Shown: positions 8,086-17,346, counted from the first letter of the stretch. The stretch is 64,000 nucleotides of DNA from Flavobacteria bacterium BAL38 (GCA_000169355.1 AAXX01000002.1:62001-126000); one strand, 5' to 3'. Notes: generated from the letters alone by a model not told the origin. A program made the numbers and translations.

Positions 8086-8961
8086 TTAATATAAATCGTC
8101 TGTTTTTAAATTTAAGAAACGTTGTGTTGCAAAATACGTACTAATAGAAGTGATTATAATTCCAACTATAAATACGCCCGAAACTACAATTCCAATAGCG
8201 ATATAATCTTTTGCAATTCCTAAGCTTGGAAATTCTTTATCCACATAAAAAACCAATCCCAATAAAGATATAATAGCCAAGGCAGAACCAACTAATCCTA
8301 GTTTAATGCTAGTCCAAATAAAAGGTTTTCTAATAAAAGACTTAGTAGCGCCTACCATTTGCATGGTTTTGATGGTAAATCGATGTGAATAAACAGATAA
8401 ACGTAAAGAGCTATTAATTAAAAGCATGGCAACAATAGAAAGTATGCCGCTAATAATTAAAATCCAAAAACTAATTTCTTTTACATTATTGTTTACTAAA
8501 TCAACCAATTGTTTGTCATAGATAATCTCAGAAACCATTTCGTTTTTACGAATAGTTCGTTCTATTTTTTTTATACTATCTGCAACAACATAATCTCCTT
8601 TTAAATGAATGTCGAAAGAATTTTGAAGAGGATTAAAACCTAAAAACTCCATAAAGTCTTTCCCTACAATATCTACATTGTTTTTCGCAGCACTATCTTT
8701 ATGAACAAATGCATAGTTTTTTATAAACATAGAATTTTTTATTTCTACGTCAAATGCACTTAAGGCGCTGTCATTAGCTTCATTTTTGAAGAAAACAGTC
8801 ATGGGAATATTTTCTTTAAAATCATTTGATATTTTTTTAGAATTTATAACAAATAGACCTAAAGTTCCCAATAGGAATAAAACTAAAAAAATACTTAAAA
8901 CTACTGAAAAGTAAGACGAAATTAATCGTCGCTTGTTGTAATTTTCAAATGATGATGCCAT
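8086..8961 (-). CDS. ftsX: Cell division protein FtsX (ABC-type permease)
   Basis: Membrane partner of the FtsE ATPase; in bacteria it controls periplasmic cell-wall hydrolases during division. The 291 residues show one N-terminal transmembrane segment (SSYFSVVLSIFLVLFLLGTLGLFVI), a periplasmic domain of about 130 residues, then three C-terminal transmembrane helices. The cytosolic SHRFTIKTMQMVGATKSFIRKPF loop is the typical FtsX coupling motif. ftsE is not next to it, as is normal for flavobacteria. It starts the minus-strand run and is divergent from leuS; I see no perfect -7 box for it. Confidence 0.93.
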   Translation of the reverse strand: MASSFENYNKRRLISSYFSVVLSIFLVLFLLGTLGLFVINSKKISNDFKENIPMTVFFKNEANDSALSAFDVEIKNSMFIKNYAFVHKDSAAKNNVDIVGKDFMEFLGFNPLQNSFDIHLKGDYVVADSIKKIERTIRKNEMVSEIIYDKQLVDLVNNNVKEISFWILIISGILSIVAMLLINSSLRLSVYSHRFTIKTMQMVGATKSFIRKPFIWTSIKLGLVGSALAIISLLGLVFYVDKEFPSLGIAKDYIAIGIVVSGVFIVGIIITSISTYFATQRFLNLKTDDLY

Positions 8962-9049
8962 AAAATTCTATTTAAGCTGTAAAAATAGTAAAGAAATTTT
9001 GTTTACATAGAATATAACAACAAAGTTTTAACTTTAGTATTATAAAATG

Positions 9050-9057
9050 TATTTTTG
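9050..9057 (+). promoter_or_regulatory. -7 box of leuS
   Basis: TATTTTTG, a perfect TAnnTTTG box 51 bases before the leuS ATG. Confidence 0.6.
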
Positions 9058-9108
9058 CACCTGATTTTTATTGTTTGTAACAATAAATAACAAATTATAA
9101 ACCGTATC

Positions 9109-12100
9109 ATGAAATACCATCACGAAAAAATCGAAGCCAAATGGCAACAATATTGGGCAGAAAACCAAACTTTTGCTGCAAGTAACACTTCAGATAAGCC
9201 AAAATACTATGTATTAGATATGTTTCCTTATCCTTCTGGAGCGGGTTTACACGTTGGGCATCCGCTAGGTTACATTGCTTCTGATATTGTAGCAAGATAC
9301 AAAAGACATCAAGGGTTTAACGTGTTACATCCTCAAGGGTACGATTCGTTTGGTTTACCAGCTGAACAATATGCGATTCAAACAGGGCAACATCCTGCAG
9401 ATACAACGCGTATGAATATTGAAGGTGGCGTAGATAAATCAGGGAACACCATTCAAGGATATAGAAATCAGTTGGATAGAATTGGTTTTTCTTTCGATTG
9501 GAGTCGTGAAGTACGTACTTCGAATCCAGATTATTACAAACATACACAGTGGATTTTCATTCAATTATTCGAATCTTGGTACAATAAAAATTCGGATAAA
9601 GCAGAAAGCATTTGTACGTTAATGCAAGAATTTGAGAAAAACGGAAATGCGAATGTAAATGCGGTTTGTGATGATAACATCGCTCCATTTTCAGCTGAAG
9701 ATTGGAAATCATTTTCATCGTCAGCACAACAAAAAATACTTTTACAATATAGATTAACCTATTTGGCCGAAACCGAAGTAAACTGGTGCGCGGCTTTAGG
9801 AACCGTTTTAGCGAATGACGAAATTGTAAACGGCGTTTCAGAACGTGGTGGACATCCCGTAGTTCGTAAGAAAATGACACAATGGAGCATGCGAATTTCT
9901 GCTTACGCGGAACGTTTATTGCAAGGTTTAAACGAAATCGATTGGAGTGAATCGATTAAAGAATCGCAACGTAATTGGATTGGGAAATCAGTTGGAGCAA
10001 TGGTTTCTTTCAAAGTTCTTCCAGCACCCAGCACCCAGCTTCCAGCAACAATTGAAGTTTTCACAACTCGTCCTGATACCATTTTCGGAGTTACTTTCAT
10101 GACATTAGCTCCAGAACACGATTTAGTTGCTCAAATTACCACTCCAGAACAAAAAGCTGCTGTTGAAGCGTATGTTGAAGCGACTGCAAAACGTTCAGAA
10201 CGTGAAAGAATGGCAGATGTAAAAACCATTTCAGGTGTTTTCACTGGTGCTTATGCTGAACATCCTTTTACAAAAGAACCAATTCCAGTTTGGATTGGCG
10301 ATTACGTGTTAGCGGGTTACGGAACGGGTGCGGTTATGGCGGTTCCATGTGGGGATGAGCGTGATTATGCTTTCTCAAATTTCTTCAAAGGAACTAACGG
10401 AATGCCAGCAATTAAAAACATTTTTAACCAAGATATTTCAGAAGCCGCTTACGGAGAAAAAGGTGGTTTCGAATTAGTGAATTCTGATTTCTTAAACGGA
10501 TTAGATTACAAATCGGGAACGAAAAAAGCAATTGAAGCATTAGAAAAAATAGGCGCAGGAAATGCTAAAGTAAATTACCGTTTACGTGATGCGGTTTTCT
10601 CTCGCCAAAGATATTGGGGCGAACCTTTTCCAGTTTATTACGTGAATGGTTTACCACAAATGATTGACAAAAAACACTTGCCAATTGTGTTGCCAGAAGT
10701 TGAAAAGTATTTACCAACCGAAGACGGACAACCACCATTAGGAAATGCAACGGTTTGGGCATGGGACGTTGAAAAGTCGGGAGTTGTGAGTTGTGAGTTG
10801 ATAGATAACGTGAAAGTTTTTCCGTTAGAATTGAACACCATGCCAGGTTGGGCAGGTTCTTCTTGGTATTGGATGCGTTATATGGATGCACATAACACAG
10901 AAGAGTTTGCAAACGAAGAAGTATTAAAATATTGGGAAAACGTAGATTTATACATCGGTGGAAGCGAGCACGCAACCGGACATTTATTGTACTCTCGTTT
11001 TTGGAATAAATTCTTAAAAGACAGAGGTTACGCGCCAACCGAAGAACCATTCAAAAAATTAATTAATCAAGGAATGATTTTAGGAATGAGTGCTTTTGTT
11101 TATAGATGGGAATATGGGGTTAATGAGGGAGAAAATAGAAAAGTGATTTTTGTATCAAAAAATATTATTGATAAATCGATTAAAGCAGGTACGGAGTTGA
11201 TCAATGAAGTTGATGTTTTGAATAATATTATTGGAAATCAAGTGATTTTTTCAAGCAAAACCGCATGGTCGCATTTTACTCCAATCCATGTTGATTTATC
11301 TGTAATTAACGATATTACTAATGAATTAGACATCGAAAAATTCAAATCACATTCACTATATTCTGATTATGCAAATGCTGAATTCATTTTAGAAGATGGA
11401 AAATACATCGTGGGTCGTGAAGTAGAAAAAATGTCGAAATCGAAATACAATGTAGTTTCGCCAGATGATATTTGTGAAGAATATGGAGCGGATACTTTAC
11501 GTTTATACGAAATGTTTTTAGGACCATTAGAGCAATCTAAACCATGGAATACAGCAGGAATTACGGGCGTTTCTGGTTTCTTGAAAAAACTATGGAGATT
11601 ATACTTTGATGATAATGGTTCAGTAATTGTAAACGACGAACCAACGGCAGAAATGTATAAATCGTTACATAAAACCATCAAAAAAGTTACCGAAGACATC
11701 GAGAATTTCTCTTTCAATACGTCGGTTTCTCAATTCATGATTTGCGTGAACGAATTGCAACAATTAAAATGTAATCATAGAGCGATTTTAGAACCTTTAG
11801 CGATTTTAGTTTCGCCTTATGCGCCACATATTGCAGAGGAATTATGGAGTGCTTTAGGTCAAGAATCCCGAAACTTCGGGACTATTGCCACTGTAGCTTT
11901 TCCAAAATTCGAAGAAAAATATTTGGTAGAATCTGAAAAAGAATACCCAGTTTCGTTCAATGGGAAAATGCGATTTACAATTAAATTGCCTTTAGATTTA
12001 ACGGCAGCCCAAATTGAAGAAATCGTAATGGCGGATGAAAGAACACAAAATCAATTACAAGGCAGAACACCAAATAAAGTGATTATCGTTCCAGGCAAGA

Positions 12101-12120
12101 TTATTAATTTGGTGGGGTAA
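9109..12120 (+). CDS. leuS: Leucine--tRNA ligase
   Basis: Charges tRNA-Leu. At 1003 residues it is longer than the usual bacterial enzyme. The class I signatures are intact: PYPSGAGLHVGHPLGY (HIGH-type) near residue 43 and EKMSKSKYN (KMSKS) near residue 775. The CP1 editing domain includes EVFTTRPDTIFGVTFM. Part of the length is the usual Bacteroidota insertion before KMSKS (SAFVYRWEYG to EDGKYIVGREV). Three further stretches look like inserted repeats: residues about 304-313 (LPAPSTQLPA), 558-564 (GVVSCEL) and 919-925 (ESRNFGT). All are in frame and away from catalytic motifs. A 20-bp hairpin follows the gene. Confidence 0.97.
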   Translation: MKYHHEKIEAKWQQYWAENQTFAASNTSDKPKYYVLDMFPYPSGAGLHVGHPLGYIASDIVARYKRHQGFNVLHPQGYDSFGLPAEQYAIQTGQHPADTTRMNIEGGVDKSGNTIQGYRNQLDRIGFSFDWSREVRTSNPDYYKHTQWIFIQLFESWYNKNSDKAESICTLMQEFEKNGNANVNAVCDDNIAPFSAEDWKSFSSSAQQKILLQYRLTYLAETEVNWCAALGTVLANDEIVNGVSERGGHPVVRKKMTQWSMRISAYAERLLQGLNEIDWSESIKESQRNWIGKSVGAMVSFKVLPAPSTQLPATIEVFTTRPDTIFGVTFMTLAPEHDLVAQITTPEQKAAVEAYVEATAKRSERERMADVKTISGVFTGAYAEHPFTKEPIPVWIGDYVLAGYGTGAVMAVPCGDERDYAFSNFFKGTNGMPAIKNIFNQDISEAAYGEKGGFELVNSDFLNGLDYKSGTKKAIEALEKIGAGNAKVNYRLRDAVFSRQRYWGEPFPVYYVNGLPQMIDKKHLPIVLPEVEKYLPTEDGQPPLGNATVWAWDVEKSGVVSCELIDNVKVFPLELNTMPGWAGSSWYWMRYMDAHNTEEFANEEVLKYWENVDLYIGGSEHATGHLLYSRFWNKFLKDRGYAPTEEPFKKLINQGMILGMSAFVYRWEYGVNEGENRKVIFVSKNIIDKSIKAGTELINEVDVLNNIIGNQVIFSSKTAWSHFTPIHVDLSVINDITNELDIEKFKSHSLYSDYANAEFILEDGKYIVGREVEKMSKSKYNVVSPDDICEEYGADTLRLYEMFLGPLEQSKPWNTAGITGVSGFLKKLWRLYFDDNGSVIVNDEPTAEMYKSLHKTIKKVTEDIENFSFNTSVSQFMICVNELQQLKCNHRAILEPLAILVSPYAPHIAEELWSALGQESRNFGTIATVAFPKFEEKYLVESEKEYPVSFNGKMRFTIKLPLDLTAAQIEEIVMADERTQNQLQGRTPNKVIIVPGKIINLVG
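10021..10049. repeat. In-frame word repeat inside leuS (CCAGCACCCAGC)
   Basis: CCAGCACCCAGCACCCAGC followed by TTCCAGCAAC encodes the proline-rich LPAPSTQLPA between FKV and TIEVF, where related enzymes have a short unrelated loop. The repeat unit is 7 bases, so successive units fall in different frames, as expected for a nucleotide-level insertion. Confidence 0.65.
10781..10800. repeat. Possible word repeat inside leuS (GAGTTGTGAGTTG)
   Basis: Two and a half copies of GAGTTGT in a row. It encodes GVVSCEL, which may also be conserved protein sequence, so the repeat could be coincidental. Confidence 0.35.
11862..11884. repeat. In-frame palindrome inside leuS (TCCCGAAACTTCGGGA)
   Basis: The 16-mer at 11866-11881 differs by one base from the intergenic palindrome at 25160-25175. 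It encodes ESRNFGT in the anticodon-binding region. Confidence 0.65.
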
Positions 12121-12132
12121 TTTCAGCACATT

Positions 12133-12190
12133 TTTGTCATTACGTAAAAGTTTAACGCAAACTTTGTAGAAACTCTTTCAGAGTGACAAA
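12133..12190. repeat. Imperfect palindromic element downstream of leuS
   Basis: TTTGTCA (12133-12139) and TGACAAA (12184-12190) bound a 58-base segment. The TTTGTC...GAGTGACAAA layout resembles the TTTGTCTTTCCGAG fragment at 22514. Confidence 0.5.
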
Positions 12191-12206
12191 CTAGATGTAT
12201 AATATT

Positions 12207-12257
12207 AAACCGCAGATTCGCAGATTAATTTGAAATCTGCGAATCTGCGGTTTTTCT
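12207..12257. terminator. Perfect 20-bp hairpin, likely leuS terminator
   Basis: The arm AAACCGCAGATTCGCAGATT (12207-12226) is perfectly complementary to 12234-12253 with a 7-base loop, and a run of T follows. Each arm itself holds a repeated GCAGATTC word. A single arm recurs at 25014-25032, so this is also a dispersed repeat. Confidence 0.8.
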
Positions 12258-12383
12258 ATTCGTTTTTGTAACATTTTTAATTTTTTACGTATAATAAACA
12301 AATAAAATGTCAAATTGTCATTTTGTAAATTTGGCTTATATTTTGATATAATTTAATAAATTTAATTTTTAAAATTTATAGAT

Positions 12384-13073
12384 ATGTTTGACTTAGGTTC
12401 TATGATAATTGGAGGAATTGTGATGTTGGTAAGTTGGTTAGTTTCAAATCGCTTACAATCTAAATTTGATTATTATTCAAAAGTGCATTTAAGAAATGGA
12501 ATGAGTGGAGCTGAAATTGCTGAAAAAATGCTTGCAGATCACGGTATTCGTGATGTAAAAGTGATTTCTACTCCAGGAAGATTAACAGATCATTACAATC
12601 CTGCAGATAAAACGGTAAATTTATCTGAAGCAGTTTATAATCAAAGAAATGCAGCCGCAGCTGCAGTAGCGGCTCACGAATGTGGCCATGCTGTACAACA
12701 CGCCCAAGCGTATAGTTGGTTAACAATGCGTTCTAAAATGGTGCCTATGGTACAAATTTCATCTTCATTAGTGCAGTGGGTGTTAATAGGTGGTATATTA
12801 ATGATTAATACCTTTCCATCTTTATTGTTAATTGGGATTATTTTATTTGCAGTAACCACTTTGTTTTCAATTGTTACACTCCCGGTTGAGTATGATGCAA
12901 GTAACAGAGCATTGGCTTGGTTAAAAAATAAAAACATGGTAAGCCAACAAGAATATGCTGGTGCCGAAGATTCATTAAAATGGGCAGCTCGTACATATTT
13001 AGTTGCGGCAATTGGTTCTATTGCTACTTTATTGTATTACGTAATGCGTTATGTAGGTGCTAGTAGAGATTAA
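12384..13073 (+). CDS. YugP-like neutral zinc metallopeptidase
   Basis: A 229-residue membrane peptidase of the zinc-dependent YugP family. One N-terminal helix (MIIGGIVMLVSWLVSNRLQ) comes first. A soluble part carries AAHECGHAVQH with the HExxH zinc ligands His98, Glu99 and His102. Two or three hydrophobic segments and a C-terminal helix (YLVAAIGSIATLLYYVM) follow. The glutamate of a third ligand site is probably in LPVEYDASNRAL. Its substrate is unknown. It stands alone, with leuS behind a strong hairpin and a terminator just after it. Confidence 0.9.
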   Translation: MFDLGSMIIGGIVMLVSWLVSNRLQSKFDYYSKVHLRNGMSGAEIAEKMLADHGIRDVKVISTPGRLTDHYNPADKTVNLSEAVYNQRNAAAAAVAAHECGHAVQHAQAYSWLTMRSKMVPMVQISSSLVQWVLIGGILMINTFPSLLLIGIILFAVTTLFSIVTLPVEYDASNRALAWLKNKNMVSQQEYAGAEDSLKWAARTYLVAAIGSIATLLYYVMRYVGASRD

Positions 13074-13091
13074 AATAAATCATATTTTTTT

Positions 13092-13125
13092 AAAACCCAA
13101 ATTCAATTAGAGTTGGGTTTTTTTG
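13092..13125 (+). terminator. Terminator of the zinc peptidase gene
   Basis: AAAACCCAA (13092-13100) pairs with TTGGGTTTT (13113-13121), followed by more T. Confidence 0.8.
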
Positions 13126-13154
13126 TTTGTATTTTTACATAGAGTGGTTTTGCT

Positions 13155-13179
13155 ACTTGAATTTTGAACTTGAATTTTA
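13155..13179. repeat. Word repeat overlapping the Lrp stop codon
   Basis: ACTTGAATTTTGAACTTGAATTTTA is two copies of ACTTGAATTTT; its last bases are the complement of the Lrp-type stop codon. Related words are at 58307-58329, 60783-60812 and 22604-22625. Confidence 0.6.
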
Positions 13180-13647
13180 TAGTTGTATTTGTCTTTCTAT
13201 TTGTTGTTCCAAAGAAATATAAGTTTCCGTTCTTGAAACGCCATCTATAGGTTGAATTTTTTTGTTGAGTAATTGCATTAAATGTTCGTTATCTCTACAA
13301 ATCAGTTTGATTAAAATACTCCAATTTCCTGTTGTATAATGACATTCTAAAACTTCTGGAATTTTTTTTAATTCTTTTACGACTTCTGGATTGCTAGAAG
13401 CTTTTTCCAAATAAATTCCAATAAAAGCCATTGTGCTATAACCCAAAACTTTAGTGTCAACTACAAATTTTGAACCCGAAATAACACCAGCTTGTTCTAA
13501 TTTACGCAATCGTTGATGAATTGCAGCACCCGAAATCCCAATTTTATTGGCAATCTGTAAAATAGGTTTTCGAGCGTCTTCCATTAAGTCGCGAAGTATT
13601 TCCTTGTCGATTCCGTCGATTTCAATTTGTAAGTGATTTATCTTCAT
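13177..13647 (-). CDS. Lrp/AsnC-family transcriptional regulator
   Basis: A 156-residue feast/famine regulator. The N-terminal winged helix-turn-helix is DGIDKEILRDLMEDARKPILQIANKIGISGAAIHQRLRKLEQAGVI. A RAM/AsnC ligand domain follows (GIYLEKASSNPEVVKELKKIPEVLECHYTTGNWSILIKL). I start it at 13647 (MKINHLQ), where the family begins; an upstream codon would add a non-homologous hydrophobic stretch. It lies downstream of the saccharopine dehydrogenase-like gene with a terminator between them, so regulation of that gene by amino acids is an inference from position. No perfect -7 box was found. Confidence 0.93.
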   Translation of the reverse strand: MKINHLQIEIDGIDKEILRDLMEDARKPILQIANKIGISGAAIHQRLRKLEQAGVISGSKFVVDTKVLGYSTMAFIGIYLEKASSNPEVVKELKKIPEVLECHYTTGNWSILIKLICRDNEHLMQLLNKKIQPIDGVSRTETYISLEQQIERQIQL

Positions 13648-13696
13648 TTTCAATTTATTTGAAAGTAAAAATACAAAATCGATTTCAAAAAGCATA

Positions 13697-13728
13697 AAAA
13701 AATCCGAAACCTATTACGATTTCGGATT
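13697..13728 (-). terminator. Terminator of the saccharopine dehydrogenase-like gene
   Basis: AATCCGAAA (13701-13709) pairs with TTTCGGATT (13720-13728); on the minus strand a run of T follows. Confidence 0.75.
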
Positions 13729-13748
13729 AATAACTTTATAGTTTCAGA

Positions 13749-15119
13749 TTAATTTTTAACATTTAAAGGATTGTAGCCTAAATAAGGAACTTCCATTTCT
13801 TTAAAAATTACTCCATAGCTTTCTAATTCTTTTAAAATAGGAGTGTAAACTTCTTTACTAATTGGTAATTGAACACCCGGAGTTGTAATTTCTTTATTTA
13901 GGATTTTTAAGGTTGCAATGGCAACAGGTAATCCTACGGTTTTAGCCATGGCAGTATAAATTTGGTCATCGCCAATACAAACCATGGTAGAATCAATTTG
14001 TTTTTTTTCTCCATTTAGTTCATAGCCAAATTTGTGATACATTACAATCATATCTTTATCATTTGGTTGTAAAGCCCATTTTTCGGCTAGAATTTTTTCT
14101 AATATTTGAGCTGGAGTTGCTTTTACTAATTCTACTTTTTTATCAGGATTAAACAAATCAAGTTCAACTAATTTATCCCAAATTATATCATCTTGATCAA
14201 TTTTTTGTAAAGCACGTAATTTTATTTCAACTGTATCTGTTGGATGATAAGGTAAAAAAGAATTTGTAAATTCTCTGTAACTCATTTCTTCAGAATTGTC
14301 AATTATATACGAGTCATCTGTCATTCCAAGTTGTACCAAAATATCCCAAGCTCTTGAATATCCAACACGTCTTATAGTTCCTCGATAGCATGTAAGTGCA
14401 TCATCTAAACCATAAACACTTCTGTATTTTAAAGAATCTCTATTGGCGTAAGCTTCAAATCTACCATAATTTTCAACTTCTAAAAATTCAGTTCTTCTAA
14501 AAAGTTTCGAATACGGAATGTATTTATAATTTCCTTCCTGAATAAATTTTGCTGCACCACCTTGTCCTGCTAAAACTACATTTCTAGGATTCCAAGTAAA
14601 TTTATAATTCCATAAATTGGTATCGCTTTCAGGAGCTACTAAACCACCACAAAACGATTCAAATAAAATAACATCGCCTCCTTTTTCTCTAATTTCATCT
14701 AAAACTTTCATGGCACTCATGTGGTCAATTCCTGGGTCAAGACCAATTTCGTTCATAAAAATTAAGTTGTTTTCTTTAGCTGCAGCATCTAGTTCTTGCA
14801 TTGCTGCACTAATATAAGAAGCTGTAACCATGTGTTTTTTGAATAAAATACAATCTTTTGCAATTTCTACGTGCAAATGAGCAGGAAGCATTGATACTAC
14901 AATATCTGCTTTTTGAATTTCAGCTTTTCTTTGACTTTCGTTAAAAATATCAAGTCCTATTGCAGTCGCATTTTTGTGATTATTTGTTTTTTGTTTAGCT
15001 AATTCTTCCGATAAATCACTAATTGTGATATGAAGGTTTTCCTTTTCGGAATTTTCTAAAAGGTATTTTATAAGTGATGAAGCAGATCTACCGGCTCCAA
15101 TAACTAAAATATGTCTCAT
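13749..15119 (-). CDS. Saccharopine dehydrogenase family protein
   Basis: A 456-residue NAD(P)-dependent oxidoreductase of the saccharopine dehydrogenase/reductase group. It opens with the Rossmann motif ILVIGAGRSASSLIKYLL and continues with ADIVVSMLPAHLHVEIAKDCILFKKHMVTASYIS. EIGLDPGIDHMSAMKVLDEI then leads into the catalytic domain. In eukaryotes this form releases glutamate from saccharopine in lysine degradation; in flavobacteria it is usually annotated as saccharopine dehydrogenase, but other substrates (such as carboxynorspermidine) are possible. It is next to an Lrp-type regulator and divergent from DUF423. A one-mismatch -7 box (CGAAGATA on plus) lies about 30 bases upstream. Confidence 0.88.
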   Translation of the reverse strand: MRHILVIGAGRSASSLIKYLLENSEKENLHITISDLSEELAKQKTNNHKNATAIGLDIFNESQRKAEIQKADIVVSMLPAHLHVEIAKDCILFKKHMVTASYISAAMQELDAAAKENNLIFMNEIGLDPGIDHMSAMKVLDEIREKGGDVILFESFCGGLVAPESDTNLWNYKFTWNPRNVVLAGQGGAAKFIQEGNYKYIPYSKLFRRTEFLEVENYGRFEAYANRDSLKYRSVYGLDDALTCYRGTIRRVGYSRAWDILVQLGMTDDSYIIDNSEEMSYREFTNSFLPYHPTDTVEIKLRALQKIDQDDIIWDKLVELDLFNPDKKVELVKATPAQILEKILAEKWALQPNDKDMIVMYHKFGYELNGEKKQIDSTMVCIGDDQIYTAMAKTVGLPVAIATLKILNKEITTPGVQLPISKEVYTPILKELESYGVIFKEMEVPYLGYNPLNVKN

Positions 15120-15219
15120 CTTTTGATGTGTTGTAAAATATCACACGAAGATAGTGAAATGTTATATTTATAAAAATTAATTCTTGATTTATGTCATAAT
15201 TTAACATAAAAACTTTTGC

Positions 15220-15227
15220 TATCTTTG
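15220..15227 (+). promoter_or_regulatory. -7 box of the DUF423 gene
   Basis: TATCTTTG, a perfect box 18 bases before the ATG at 15246. It supports this ATG over upstream alternatives. Confidence 0.6.
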
Positions 15228-15245
15228 GTCTCAAATTTAAAAAAA

Positions 15246-15632
15246 ATGGATAAAAAAATTCTTTTAGTAGCTGCCTTTTTAGGATTTACAGCTATTATTC
15301 TAGGAGCTTTTGGTGCACATGCTTTAAAAAAAGTACTTTCTATTGAACAATTGCAATCTTTTGAGGTAGGGGTGCGTTATCAAATGTATCATGCCTTGTT
15401 TTTGTTTTTTATTGGAACTTTTGCTTTTTTAAATGAAAAAGAGCGTTTAATCATTTTTTGGTTAACAATTTCTGGGGTTTTGTTTTTTTCAGGATCTATC
15501 TATCTATTAGCTACAAATGGCATTACAAACTTAAAAACTAAATTTTTAGGACCAATTACGCCAATAGGAGGGTTGTTGTTAATTTCGGCCTGGAGCTATT
15601 TATTTTACTCTATTTTAAGTAAAAAACAATAA
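15246..15632 (+). CDS. DUF423 membrane protein (YgdD-like)
   Basis: A 128-residue inner-membrane protein with four hydrophobic helices (KILLVAAFLGFTAIILGAFGAHAL; MYHALFLFFIGTFAFL; LIIFWLTISGVLFFSGSIYLL; ITPIGGLLLISAWSYLFYSI). GAFGAHAL near the N-terminus and the TPIGGLLLI motif near the end are DUF423 hallmarks. Its function is unknown. The start at 15246 (MDKKILL) fits the -7 box 18 bases upstream; an earlier in-frame codon would sit before the transcript start. Confidence 0.9.
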   Translation: MDKKILLVAAFLGFTAIILGAFGAHALKKVLSIEQLQSFEVGVRYQMYHALFLFFIGTFAFLNEKERLIIFWLTISGVLFFSGSIYLLATNGITNLKTKFLGPITPIGGLLLISAWSYLFYSILSKKQ

Positions 15633-15660
15633 TTTAAAACGCTATCTGAAATTAAATTTA

Positions 15661-15668
15661 TAATTTTG
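15661..15668 (+). promoter_or_regulatory. -7 box of pckA
   Basis: TAATTTTG, perfect TAnnTTTG, 33 bases before the pckA ATG. Confidence 0.6.
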
Positions 15669-15701
15669 CACTTTATTTAAACACAACATAACAAATATTT
15701 T

Positions 15702-17327
15702 ATGGATACAAATAATCAAATTACGAAATCGATTTCGTTAGAAAAATACGGAATCGTTAATGTATCAGAAATAATCTACAATCCTTCTTATGAATTTTTA
15801 TATAATGAAGAATTAAATCCAGCTTTAGAAGGCTTCGAAAGAGGTCAATTAACAGAACTAGGAGCGATTAATGTAATGACAGGTGAATTTACAGGTCGTT
15901 CTCCTAAAGACAAGTACATTGTAAAAGATAGTGTTACAGAAAATACTATTTGGTGGAATTCTGATAAAGCGGCTAACGACAATAAACCAATTTCTCAAAA
16001 CACATGGAATGCATTAAAGGAAACTACAGTTAATCAACTTTCGGGTAAAAGATTGTTTGTTGTAGATGCTTTTTGTGGTGCTAATGAAAATACAAGATTA
16101 AAAGTTCGTTTTATTATGGAAGTGGCATGGCAAGCTCACTTTGTAAAAAATATGTTTATCCGTCCTACGGAAGAAGAATTAGAAAATTTTGGTGAGCCAG
16201 ATTTTATTGTAATGAACGGTTCAAAAACAAGTTTCAAAGATTACGCAAATCACGGATTAAATTCGGAAGTGTATGTAGCATTTAACTTAACAGAGAAGAT
16301 TCAATTAATTGGTGGAACTTGGTATGGTGGAGAAATGAAAAAAGGATTGTTCTCTATGATGAACTATTACTTACCATTACAAGGAATTGCTTCAATGCAC
16401 TGTTCGGCAAATAAAGGGAAAGATGGCGATGTAGCTGTTTTCTTCGGATTATCAGGAACAGGAAAAACTACTTTATCTACAGATCCAAAACGTGAATTAA
16501 TTGGAGACGACGAACATGGTTGGGATAATGATGGTGTTTTTAACTTTGAAGGTGGGTGTTATGCTAAAACTATCGATTTAAGCGCAGCAAATGAACCAGA
16601 TATTTATGGTGCAATTAAAAGAGATGCATTATTAGAAAACGTAACAGTTGATGCAAATGGAGAAATTGATTTTAAAGATGGATCAGTTACCCAAAACACA
16701 CGTGTTTCTTACCCTATTGATCATATTGAAAATATTGTAAGACCCGTTTCTAAAGCAGGTCATGCTACGAAAGTTATTTTCTTAACCGCTGATGCATTTG
16801 GAGTAATGCCTCCAGTTTCTAAATTAACTCCTGAGCAAACTAAATATTACTTCTTATCAGGATTTACTGCTAAATTAGCAGGAACTGAAAGAGGTGTAAC
16901 ACAACCAGAACCAACATTCTCAGCTTGTTTCGGTAAAGCGTTCTTATCTTTACATCCAACAAAATATGGTGAAGAATTGGTTAAGAAAATGGAGCAACAC
17001 AATGCTACTGCTTATATGGTTAACACAGGTTGGAATGGTACAGGAAAGCGTATTTCTATTAAAGATACACGTGCAATTATTGATGCTATTTTAGATGGTT
17101 CAATTGAAAATGCAGACACGAAAGTAATTCCAGTATTTAACTTTGTTGTTCCTACTATATTACACGATGTAAATCCAGCAATTTTAGATCCTAGAGACAC
17201 GTATGAAAATGCAACTGAATGGAATACAAAAGCAGAAGATTTAGCGTCAAGATTTATTAAAAACTTTGTTCAATATACAGATAATGAAGAAGGAAAATCA
17301 TTAGTAGCAGCTGGTCCTCAATTGTAA
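15702..17327 (+). CDS. pckA: Phosphoenolpyruvate carboxykinase (ATP)
   Basis: Converts oxaloacetate to phosphoenolpyruvate at the expense of ATP, the first committed step of gluconeogenesis. Length 541 residues is normal. Seen motifs: [17 protein letters not shown] (substrate-binding Arg), [22 protein letters not shown] with the metal-binding Lys, the kinase loop [14 protein letters not shown] (about 248-261) and [25 protein letters not shown] with the kinase-2 aspartates. It is monocistronic, with its own -7 box and a strong terminator. The amino-acid and acetate metabolism genes elsewhere in the window fit a growth mode on peptides. Confidence 0.97.
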   Translation: MDTNNQITKSISLEKYGIVNVSEIIYNPSYEFLYNEELNPALEGFERGQLTELGAINVMTGEFTGRSPKDKYIVKDSVTENTIWWNSDKAANDNKPISQNTWNALKETTVNQLSGKRLFVVDAFCGANENTRLKVRFIMEVAWQAHFVKNMFIRPTEEELENFGEPDFIVMNGSKTSFKDYANHGLNSEVYVAFNLTEKIQLIGGTWYGGEMKKGLFSMMNYYLPLQGIASMHCSANKGKDGDVAVFFGLSGTGKTTLSTDPKRELIGDDEHGWDNDGVFNFEGGCYAKTIDLSAANEPDIYGAIKRDALLENVTVDANGEIDFKDGSVTQNTRVSYPIDHIENIVRPVSKAGHATKVIFLTADAFGVMPPVSKLTPEQTKYYFLSGFTAKLAGTERGVTQPEPTFSACFGKAFLSLHPTKYGEELVKKMEQHNATAYMVNTGWNGTGKRISIKDTRAIIDAILDGSIENADTKVIPVFNFVVPTILHDVNPAILDPRDTYENATEWNTKAEDLASRFIKNFVQYTDNEEGKSLVAAGPQL

Positions 17328-17346
17328 TCTAAGAAATTTATATAGT

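Noticed and set aside
9107..11717. Minus-strand reading frames inside leuS
   Set aside because: They lie opposite well conserved synthetase sequence and have no signal peptide, domain or -7 box.
9109..12120. leuS as a fusion or frameshifted gene because of its 1003-residue length
   Set aside because: The frame is uninterrupted, HIGH and KMSKS motifs are intact, and most extra length is the usual Bacteroidota insertion; only small stretches are attributable to repeats.
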